DNA of 6,059 nt from Dethiobacter sp. (GTDB taxonomy: Bacteria; Bacillota_D; Dethiobacteria; Dethiobacterales; Dethiobacteraceae), in contig JAGXSQ010000129.1 in the NCBI GenBank assembly GCA_018333395.1, positions 1-6,059 of the forward strand, given 5' to 3'. The notes under the pieces are model-generated. The model was not told the DNA's origin. It searched no databases and saw only the letters and a program-made list of their open reading frames with translations. Shown in pieces: positions 1 to 6,059 of this stretch. The translations under genes were made by a program, and so were the position numbers. Position 1 is the stretch's first letter, and every line of letters begins with the position of its first letter.

Positions 1-1
1 C

Positions 2-1096
2 AACGCGGACTGTAAACAGGTTGTCGGCGGAGAGATCGTGGTCTTCGCTATTGGTCAGGGCGTTGACCTTGACTCGATTAAAAGCGAGATCGAGCTGGAT
101 GGCAGCGGCCGGATTGCCTTCAACAGCCGCGCCATGACTACCAGCCGCCCGGGCGTCTTTGCCTGTGGCGAAGTGGTTAACGGGCCGGGAACCGCCGTTC
201 AGGCCATGGCCAATGGGCGGCTGGCGGCCCGGGCTATATTAGACTATCTGGATGGAAAAACTTCTGACAGCGCGGCCTCGGAGGAAACACCGGCCATTGA
301 CAAGCTGGATGCCGCCGTGTTAGGCGAATTAAATAAGATCCCCCGCCATCCCCTGCCGATGATCAATCCTGCCGAACGGATCAGGCATTTTCAGCAGGCC
401 GAGCTTGGCTTTGACCCTATGGCCGCCATACGCGAAGCCCGCCGCTGCCTGGGCTGTTACGCCGGCGCCCAACGAATTGATGAACTGTGCGTTAATTGCC
501 TGACTTGTATCCGTATTTGCCCGTACCATGTGCCGGTAATCGGCGAAAACGGCCAGGTTTTAATTCGCAATGAGCAATGCCAGGCCTGCGGTCTCTGCCT
601 TTCTATCTGCCCGGCCTATGCCATCAAGTTTCGATCGCCTTATGTGGAGCAAGCCGCTAACGCCATCGAGCCGGCAGTTAAAGAGCTGATTTCCGGGAAT
701 AACAGCGAGCCGGCCGTACTCGCTATAACTTGTGCTTACGGTGGGTTTGCCCTGCCCGGGTTTTTGGGCAATAAACAGGATCGCGCGGCCGTGGTACGCT
801 TCCCCTGCCTGGCCAAGGTTGACTCCCTGCACTTGCTCAAAGCTTTTGAGCTAGGCGCAGACGGTGTGGTGGTGATCGGTTGCCGCGATGACGGCAAGTT
901 GGATTGCCCCTACAAAGAAGTATCTTATTGGATTAAACAGCGTGTAGAGCATGCCTGCAAACTGCTGGCAGAAGTCGGGTTTGGCGGTGAACGTGTTATC
1001 TATGCTGAGACAACGGGGCTGGACCCGGAAGAATTTAACCACTTGGTATCCGTGGCCACAGCCAGGTTTAAAGAGGCGCTCGCCGGTTCCGTTTGA
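2..1096 (+). CDS. FAD-dependent oxidoreductase with two [4Fe-4S] motifs and a C-terminal MvhD/FlpD-like domain (5' partial)
   Basis: The reading frame is open from base 2, so the gene begins upstream; 364 residues are visible and numbered from there. Residues 1-77 are the end of a GltD-like pyridine nucleotide-disulfide oxidoreductase: VFAIGQGVD, then GVFACGEVVNGPG (nt 152-190), the FAD-binding signature with Glu in the usual Asp position, then a helix ending in AARAI. After a linker comes an EARRCLGC-type motif (Cys149, Cys152). Two ferredoxin motifs CxxCxxCxxxCP follow, at Cys163/166/169/173 and Cys193/196/199/203. Residues of about 240-355 resemble the MvhD/FlpD 'hydrogenase iron-sulfur subunit' domain, with FPCLAKVD, the GADGVVVIGC motif and LDCPY (Cys244, 269, 294, 302). 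In known systems this domain passes electrons between a hydrogenase or formate dehydrogenase and an HdrA-type flavoprotein. The protein is probably cytoplasmic and moves electrons between NAD(P)H, FAD and ferredoxin-like carriers; its actual partner is not visible. Domain assignment is firm, function is inferred. It ends at TGA, 28 bases before the next gene. Confidence 0.9.
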   Translation, partial: NADCKQVVGGEIVVFAIGQGVDLDSIKSEIELDGSGRIAFNSRAMTTSRPGVFACGEVVNGPGTAVQAMANGRLAARAILDYLDGKTSDSAASEETPAIDKLDAAVLGELNKIPRHPLPMINPAERIRHFQQAELGFDPMAAIREARRCLGCYAGAQRIDELCVNCLTCIRICPYHVPVIGENGQVLIRNEQCQACGLCLSICPAYAIKFRSPYVEQAANAIEPAVKELISGNNSEPAVLAITCAYGGFALPGFLGNKQDRAAVVRFPCLAKVDSLHLLKAFELGADGVVVIGCRDDGKLDCPYKEVSYWIKQRVEHACKLLAEVGFGGERVIYAETTGLDPEEFNHLVSVATARFKEALAGSV

Positions 1097-1113
1097 TCTG
1101 AGAACTGCCCTTT

Positions 1114-1120
1114 GAGGTGA
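1114..1120 (+). promoter_or_regulatory. Ribosome binding site of the dikinase-like gene
   Basis: GAGGTGA is a strong match to the anti-Shine-Dalgarno sequence. GAGG ends seven bases before the GTG at 1125. An in-frame TGA at 1113-1115 excludes any earlier start, so this site fixes the GTG as the initiation codon. The 28-base gap in which it lies shows no hairpin or T-run that would act as a terminator, which supports read-through from the flavoprotein gene. Confidence 0.8.
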
Positions 1121-1124
1121 TCCA

Positions 1125-4100
1125 GTGAAAGCCGATTTTGAATCCCAGGCCTTGGAAGCAAATTTGGCTCTGACTATACAAAAACAGGTGGAGCTTCCGG
1201 AGAGCCAGCGCTGGTTTGTTTCATTGTCCGCCGCCTATTGGGGTATCAACAAGAGAACGGAAGAGTTTTTCCGGGAATACAACCACCCCCACCCGGATTA
1301 CCTGTATATCCTGAAAGAGCTGCACCGGATCAGTTTAACCGACCTGTGGCTTTACCGCTCCGGGCCTGAATCCGGGGAAGCCTTGCTCTTTTGGGTGGAT
1401 ATTTTTGAGCAAATGATGAGCAAGGAGCTGAAAGAGAATCTGCAGGAGCAGTTGCTGTTCACCTTGTTTAAATATACTGAAAAACTGGTCGAAGAAGATA
1501 ACTACCCGGAAGAGGCAGTTTGGAGATGCCTGGCGTTGATTGAAAAAGGGCTTGCGGAAAACGAAGCAGTTTATCTGCGCAATTCCGGGTACTTTAAGAT
1601 GTACCTCAAAAAAGCTGCGGGTATACCCAAATTTAACCAGGAAATCTGCCGGCTGACCAAAAAGGCTTTGCGGAAAAGCTTGCGTTACTGGGAAGAGACG
1701 GTTCATACTGAAGCGTGGTTTGAAAAAAAAGTGGATCTGTTCCAGCCGGCCTGCCGGGATAAGATCAGATTAATCGGAGCCGAGTTTTTCAGCGATCTGG
1801 CGGAGCGTATTGAAAGATCTGACGATTGGGCGGAAATTGTATCGAATCTTTTTTTTGATGATCTGGCGAACTATTTTCGGCATTTCAGTGAACAGTTCGG
1901 GCTGTACATAGAAAAGATACACTATGTTTTTTATTTGCTGCACCTCCCGGGTATGGCGCAGCTGAAAAAGCATCTGCTTTATGACTTGAACCGGTTAATC
2001 AAAGACGCGCTCTCCGAGCTGAACGGTCACGAGCTGAATGCATTTACCGATATGATGTTTACCCTGTTTACCGAACTGAAAAATCAACATACCGGGACTA
2101 TTCTGGACTGTCTGTTCACTCTGGGAAAAGAGATCGCCGCTGTCGACGATCATAAGGCCACTGCTTATTACATGCAAAAGCTGATCGAGTTCGGTTTCGT
2201 CTATCCTGGGAAAATTAAAATCAGCGGCGACTGGGAAACCAAAGTCAACCCGGATCATGTCAAAAATATCAGGATCTGGCTCGATCTGCTCGAAATCTCA
2301 CCTTACAAATTTATCAAGCTGATCTCAGCGCTGGTGGTCAATCTGAAATTGGGCGGCATCTTTATTTCGGACACGGATCTGTTCCAACGGGATATCACCA
2401 GACTGCTTAATTCGGAGATTGGGCCGGTGTATAAACAGGTGAAACAGCTGGCCAGGCTTTTCCCGGTCTATTACCACGAAATCGGCGCCGAAGGCAAACT
2501 GCGTGATGTCAGCACGGCGATGGATGAACTCTCCGGCCGGAGAGATATCCTGATTCATTATGTCCGAAAGCAGATTCATGCTGAAAGCAATAACACCCAC
2601 ATTGAACTGGTGAAGCGGGTAGCTACTTTTTGGTACGACGGCGAACTGGATCTGCTGCAAGAGATTTTGCCTCGCGATGTCGCGCAGGCGATCGATCAAC
2701 ACGGTGAATATTTTACGGGCATCAGTCGCCTGACACGCGACGTTTGTACTCACTTCCAGGTTGACGGTGAAGGTCTGCTGAAGCTCAGCGAGATAGAAAT
2801 TGCCGGTATCATACAGGAACATCAGACGGCTGAGGCCAGAGATAAAAAAAGATTGAGCTGCCTGATCCAGTTGTACAGGTTACTCTTGGAGAAGTATTCG
2901 TTTGCGGTCACCGATGTGCTCGATCTGCTCCCTAAAAGCCGTTTTTTTACCGGTCAGGAGATCCAGCGGTTAAAAGAGCTGCTGGATCAGGAGCGGCTGC
3001 ACCAGGCCCTGGAACAGATTTACCTGTTTATAGGTATGCTGAAAGAGGTAATCCTGGATAAAACTAAAACAGAAGCTACCGAGAATATATATTATAAGCG
3101 ACATATTGCTTTCGGCATACCTTCCATGTACGGACAATACAGAGAACCAAAATTTGAAGCCCTTGGCCTGATGTACAGGCTGGAGCAGGTGGCCTCCCGC
3201 CTGATCGAAAAAATGATTGAGGGAATAAACCTGGAATATATTTCCGCCAAAACGCTGAATAGTATCTATGATCTGCTGATCCTGTTTAAGGCGGGACTGG
3301 AGCTGGACGGCGTGGTTAACCAGAACTTCAATTCGACCCTGGAGATGTACCGCTACAGCCTGACTTCGTCCAGTGTCACCCTGGGTCAATACATGAACAT
3401 TTTCCGGTTCATGGCTCAGCATATCAAAGAGCTGATCAGCGAGTTTTTTATCAGGGTTTACGACGAGACGATTAATGTGGTTGTACCCCAGATTTTCGAT
3501 GATTCGCCGGAAACGACCACCAGAGTGGCGGAGATTTTTTACCGTGATACCCTGGCCTCTTCATTTCTGCTTCAGGAACTGGACCGCTTTCTGGCCAATT
3601 TGATCAATATGATTGACCGGATGATCGGCAACTACTCGGCCATACAGATTCACAACATGATGCGCTATAATCCGGACCTGGCGGTCAGCCCTTTAAGCAG
3701 GGAAACAGTGCAGATGGATAACCAGTTTTTTCTTGGGGCCAAAGCATATTACCTCAAAAAAATGATCGCTTACCGCTTTCCGGTTCCGGATGGCTTTGTT
3801 TTAACCACCGAGGTATACAGGCATAAAGAGACAATTTATAAACACCCCTACATGAGCCTGGAGCTGGAAAAGATGATTTTAAAGCATATACACGATATGG
3901 AGATTTCTGAAAATATGAAATTTGGCTGCGCCGGGCGCCCGCTTTTGCTTTCTGTCCGCTCCGGGACCGCCATCTCCATGCCGGGGGCGATGAGCACTTT
4001 TTTAAATGTCGGTTTAAACGACACCATCGCCGAAGCGCTGGGAAAAAATCCGGCTACTGCCTGGATGGGCTGGGATTCTTACCGCCGGTTTATTCAAAGC

Positions 4101-5204
4101 TGGGGCATGTCCTACGGTCTCGACCGGGACCTGTTTGATGAAGTCATGATCCGCTGCAAGCAGAAATACGGCGTTGAGCGCAAGTCGGATTTCAGCGCGG
4201 AACAGATGAGAGAAGTGGCTACAGAATACCGGAAGACGCTCAATGAGAATGGCGTTTTTATTGTCGACAACCCGCTGGCCCAGCTTAAACAGGCTATTAA
4301 TAATGTGTTTGATTCGTGGTCATCGAAGCGGGCTATCGCTTACCGGACGCATTTGCAGATTGCCGATGAATGGGGCACAGCGGTGGTTGTGCAAAAAATG
4401 GTTATGGGCAACCGGTCAAAAAGATCCGGCTCCGGTGTTGTTTTTACCCGCAACCCAAAATTAAAAACGCCGGGGATCAACCTCTACGGTGATTTTACAC
4501 TATGCAGTCAGGGAGAGGATATTGTCGCCGGCCTGGTTTATACCATGCCCATTTCAGAAAGCCAGTGTGCTGACGATGATCACAACAGGCCGCTTACTCT
4601 TGAATCAGCATTTCCGAGAATCTACCAGCGTTTACGGGAGAAGGCTGTTTCCCTGATTGAACGATACGGTTTCAATCATCAGGAAATAGAGTTTACATTC
4701 GAGTCGGACGATCCGCGGGATCTCTATTTGCTGCAAATCAAAGAGCAGAATATCGCCCAAACTAAATTGTCCGCCTTCAGCGTGCCTGCCGAAGAGATGA
4801 TCCTGATCGGCAAAGGGATCGGCGCCGGCGGCGGCTGCTTAAGCGGTATAGTCAGCTTTGATATGGAAGATCTGATCTGCAACAAGACACGCCTTCCCGG
4901 TGCAGCACATATACTGGTGCGGCCGGATACGGTGCCCGACGACATTCAGATGATCTTTCTATGTGACGGATTGATAACCAGCCGGGGCGGTGTCACCTCT
5001 CACGCAGCGGTCACTGCAGAGAAACTGGGCAAGGTGTGCGTGGTTAACTGCAAGGAATTGGTGGTGCACAACCGGAAAAAACAATGTGTAATCAATGAGC
5101 ACCTGATTAAAACAGGGGATACTGTCTTCATCGACGGGCAGGCAGGAAACATCTATCGGGAAAGGAATAATCAATTTGCCATGTATTCCGGGGAGGTTTT
5201 TTAA
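1125..5204 (+). CDS. PPDK-like ATP-grasp/phosphohistidine protein with a large novel N-terminal region and no PEP/pyruvate barrel
   Basis: This is a complete 1359-residue protein starting at GTG. Residues 1 to about 862 match no domain I can name; they are Leu-rich, charged and apparently helical, with no signal peptide or clear membrane segment. A distinctive block lies at 452-464 (EIGAEGKLRDVST). Residues of about 865-1215 are a PPDK-type ATP-grasp domain: LGAKAYYLKKM (Lys873, aligned with PPDK Lys22), FPVPDGFVLTT, SVRSGTAISMPGAM (Arg945, like Arg92), WDSYRRF (983-989), WGTAVVVQ (1083-1090), SGSGVVFTRNP (1101-1111), QGEDIVAG (1129-1136), IEFT with Glu1189, and LLQIK with Gln1204. PPDK has Arg where this protein has Lys1206. 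Residues of about 1220-1359 are the swivelling domain with GGVTSHAA and phospho-acceptor His1293. The protein then stops, so the roughly 350-residue TIM barrel that binds PEP/pyruvate in PPDK and PpsA is absent. ATP-dependent phosphorylation of His1293 is likely by family; the final acceptor is unknown. It may be bound by the N-terminal region, as other dikinases carry substrate domains, or by a separate protein. It should not be annotated as ppdK or ppsA. Confidence 0.93.
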   Translation: MKADFESQALEANLALTIQKQVELPESQRWFVSLSAAYWGINKRTEEFFREYNHPHPDYLYILKELHRISLTDLWLYRSGPESGEALLFWVDIFEQMMSKELKENLQEQLLFTLFKYTEKLVEEDNYPEEAVWRCLALIEKGLAENEAVYLRNSGYFKMYLKKAAGIPKFNQEICRLTKKALRKSLRYWEETVHTEAWFEKKVDLFQPACRDKIRLIGAEFFSDLAERIERSDDWAEIVSNLFFDDLANYFRHFSEQFGLYIEKIHYVFYLLHLPGMAQLKKHLLYDLNRLIKDALSELNGHELNAFTDMMFTLFTELKNQHTGTILDCLFTLGKEIAAVDDHKATAYYMQKLIEFGFVYPGKIKISGDWETKVNPDHVKNIRIWLDLLEISPYKFIKLISALVVNLKLGGIFISDTDLFQRDITRLLNSEIGPVYKQVKQLARLFPVYYHEIGAEGKLRDVSTAMDELSGRRDILIHYVRKQIHAESNNTHIELVKRVATFWYDGELDLLQEILPRDVAQAIDQHGEYFTGISRLTRDVCTHFQVDGEGLLKLSEIEIAGIIQEHQTAEARDKKRLSCLIQLYRLLLEKYSFAVTDVLDLLPKSRFFTGQEIQRLKELLDQERLHQALEQIYLFIGMLKEVILDKTKTEATENIYYKRHIAFGIPSMYGQYREPKFEALGLMYRLEQVASRLIEKMIEGINLEYISAKTLNSIYDLLILFKAGLELDGVVNQNFNSTLEMYRYSLTSSSVTLGQYMNIFRFMAQHIKELISEFFIRVYDETINVVVPQIFDDSPETTTRVAEIFYRDTLASSFLLQELDRFLANLINMIDRMIGNYSAIQIHNMMRYNPDLAVSPLSRETVQMDNQFFLGAKAYYLKKMIAYRFPVPDGFVLTTEVYRHKETIYKHPYMSLELEKMILKHIHDMEISENMKFGCAGRPLLLSVRSGTAISMPGAMSTFLNVGLNDTIAEALGKNPATAWMGWDSYRRFIQSWGMSYGLDRDLFDEVMIRCKQKYGVERKSDFSAEQMREVATEYRKTLNENGVFIVDNPLAQLKQAINNVFDSWSSKRAIAYRTHLQIADEWGTAVVVQKMVMGNRSKRSGSGVVFTRNPKLKTPGINLYGDFTLCSQGEDIVAGLVYTMPISESQCADDDHNRPLTLESAFPRIYQRLREKAVSLIERYGFNHQEIEFTFESDDPRDLYLLQIKEQNIAQTKLSAFSVPAEEMILIGKGIGAGGGCLSGIVSFDMEDLICNKTRLPGAAHILVRPDTVPDDIQMIFLCDGLITSRGGVTSHAAVTAEKLGKVCVVNCKELVVHNRKKQCVINEHLIKTGDTVFIDGQAGNIYRERNNQFAMYSGEVF
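5190..5196 (+). promoter_or_regulatory. Ribosome binding site of the GAPDH gene, inside the end of the dikinase-like gene
   Basis: GGGGAGG lies within the last codons of the upstream gene, eight bases before the GTG at 5205. The upstream stop TAA (5202-5204) abuts this start with no spacer, a layout typical of translational coupling. No other start codon occurs in frame before the Rossmann motif of the GAPDH, so the site supports the GTG. Confidence 0.8.
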
Positions 5205-6059
5205 GTGAAAAATCATCTGGTCAGCAAAAGGATATTAGGGATCAACGGGGCCGGCAGGATCGGAAAGCTTACTTTGTGGAATCACTTGGTTGAGCGTCAT
5301 TTTGACTCATTTATCGTTAATACCGGCCGAAAGGTAGGCAAAAGGCTGGAAGATATTATCGACTATCTGTGTAAGGATTCCACTTACGGCTCGATAAACA
5401 CTTTTCTTTACGGGTATACAGGAAAAAGCGCTGCGCTAGAGATCATCGACCGGGCAGCCGGCCTGTTTGCCATAAACGGGATCCAGGTCAAAATCACCTC
5501 GGAATCGCGCAACCCGCGGGCGATTAACTGGGCCAGGGAGGGGGTGCGGCTGGTCGTTGACTGCACAGGCTCTTTTGCCGATCCAACCGTGCCGTCCGAT
5601 AATATAGCGGGCAGCGTGCGCGGCCACCTGGAAGCAGGAGCGGAAAAAGTGATCATCAGCGCGCCCTTCAAGATCGGCGACAAGGCTCAAAAAATGCCTG
5701 CCGATAGCGCTACTTTTGTCTACGGCATCAACCATATGCAATATGATCCGGCCGTGCATCACATTTTATCTGCCGCCAGCTGTACAACCACCGGTTTAGC
5801 GCATATGATCAAACCGCTTTTGGAAACTAAAGAAACGGCGGAGATTATCACCGCCTCCATGTCCACCGTGCACGCGGCTACTAATGCCCAAAACATACTG
5901 GATGCAGTTCCGGGCGCCTCTACTTCCGATTTAAGAAAAAACCGTTCGGTGCTGAACAACATTATTCTGACTACTACGGGCGCCGCATTTGCTTTGGAGG
6001 AGATTATGCCGGAGATCAAGCGAATCGGCCTGATGGCTGATGCGGTTCGTATTCCGACC
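5205..6059 (+). CDS. gap: Glyceraldehyde-3-phosphate dehydrogenase, divergent GapB-like type (3' partial)
   Basis: The first 285 residues are present and the gene runs off the window. The family reaction is the reversible NAD(P)-dependent conversion of glyceraldehyde 3-phosphate and phosphate to 1,3-bisphosphoglycerate, in the cytoplasm. The Rossmann motif is GINGAGRIG (12-20). Further family blocks are HLEAGAEKVIISAP (141-154), YGINHMQYDP, ASCTTTGLA with catalytic Cys193, STVHAATNAQ with general-base His223, LRKNR (243-247, carrying the phosphate-site Arg), TTTGAA (256-261), and RIPT at the end. Oddities: the usual SCTTN reads SCTTT; the NAD-selective Asp after strand 2 is missing, with NTGRK (39-43) there instead; about 50 extra residues, mostly between 63 and 140, precede RIPT compared with a typical 335-residue enzyme. 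TNAQ resembles the TNDQ of GapB-type enzymes, so NADP(H) use and a gluconeogenic role are plausible. GTG is the only start before the Rossmann motif, and the gene is probably translationally coupled to the dikinase-like gene. An erythrose-4-phosphate or other aldehyde-phosphate dehydrogenase is a less likely alternative. Confidence 0.88.
   Translation, partial: MKNHLVSKRILGINGAGRIGKLTLWNHLVERHFDSFIVNTGRKVGKRLEDIIDYLCKDSTYGSINTFLYGYTGKSAALEIIDRAAGLFAINGIQVKITSESRNPRAINWAREGVRLVVDCTGSFADPTVPSDNIAGSVRGHLEAGAEKVIISAPFKIGDKAQKMPADSATFVYGINHMQYDPAVHHILSAASCTTTGLAHMIKPLLETKETAEIITASMSTVHAATNAQNILDAVPGASTSDLRKNRSVLNNIILTTTGAAFALEEIMPEIKRIGLMADAVRIPT

Noticed and set aside
2..1096. Annotation as glutamate synthase small subunit (gltD)
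   Set aside because: Only the FAD-domain fold is shared. The two ferredoxin motifs and the MvhD-like domain after it are not part of GltD.
1097..1124. Promoter or terminator between the flavoprotein and dikinase-like genes
   Set aside because: The gap is 28 bases, is largely taken up by the ribosome binding site, and shows no inverted repeat, T-run or -35/-10 pair.
1723..1856. Runs of eight A (1723-1730) and eight T (1849-1856) as programmed slippage sites or sequencing frameshifts
   Set aside because: The frame continues uninterrupted through both runs into conserved domains, and neither is followed by a clear stimulatory hairpin or stop that would suggest programmed frameshifting.
2325..2822. 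165-codon open frame on the minus strand inside the dikinase-like gene
   Set aside because: It lies wholly antisense to a well-supported coding frame, its translation has no recognisable motif, and similar antisense open frames occur throughout the gene, as expected by chance.
4243..4464. 73-codon open frame on the plus strand in another frame of the dikinase-like gene
   Set aside because: It overlaps the strongly conserved ATP-grasp coding region, and its product is a low-complexity-like out-of-frame translation with no motif.
1125..5204. Annotation as pyruvate phosphate dikinase (ppdK) or PEP synthase (ppsA)
   Set aside because: The ATP-grasp and His domains match, but the protein ends 66 residues after His1293, leaving no room for the C-terminal PEP/pyruvate barrel needed for those reactions.
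1125..5204. Rifampin phosphotransferase or glucan water dikinase
   Set aside because: Rifampin phosphotransferase is shorter and places its drug-binding domain between the ATP-grasp and His domains, which are directly adjacent here. Glucan water dikinase has its His domain before the ATP-grasp domain, the reverse of this order.

Overview
This window carries three same-strand, tightly spaced genes that look like part of one operon. The first is cut at its 5' end and the last at its 3' end. In order they are: the C-terminal part of an iron-sulfur flavoprotein, consisting of the end of a GltD-like FAD/NAD(P) domain, two [4Fe-4S] ferredoxin motifs and an MvhD/FlpD-like electron-transfer domain; a complete 1359-residue protein with a pyruvate phosphate dikinase (PPDK)-type ATP-grasp domain and a phosphohistidine swivelling domain behind about 860 residues of uncharacterised, mainly helical sequence; and the first 285 residues of a divergent glyceraldehyde-3-phosphate dehydrogenase (GAPDH).

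The organism is most likely a strict anaerobe, because MvhD-like domains fused to ferredoxin-rich flavoproteins belong to hydrogen, formate or heterodisulfide electron-transfer systems. Strong purine-rich Shine-Dalgarno sites and two GTG starts would fit an anaerobic Firmicute (Peptococcaceae-like), but this is a weak inference and an anaerobic deltaproteobacterium is not excluded.

Layout: 2-1096 is the flavoprotein. Positions 1097-1124 are a 28-base gap holding a ribosome binding site. Positions 1125-5204 are the dikinase-like gene. The GAPDH GTG start at 5205 directly follows the TAA stop at 5202-5204, and its ribosome binding site lies inside the end of the dikinase gene, so translation of the two is probably coupled. 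There is no gene-free stretch over 300 bases, and I saw no tRNA, rRNA, mobile element, CRISPR array, terminator or long repeat.

The most interesting element is the dikinase-like protein. It retains nearly all recognisable ATP-handling residues and the phospho-acceptor histidine (GGVTSHAA, His1293), but it ends there. It lacks the C-terminal PEP/pyruvate TIM barrel that defines PPDK and PEP synthase. The final phosphoryl acceptor is therefore unknown, and the large N-terminal region is the best candidate for choosing it. Its coupling to a GAPDH with features of the NADPH-using, gluconeogenic GapB type, and its position behind an electron-transfer flavoprotein, suggest a link between redox state and triose-phosphate/PEP metabolism. 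That functional link is inference only.
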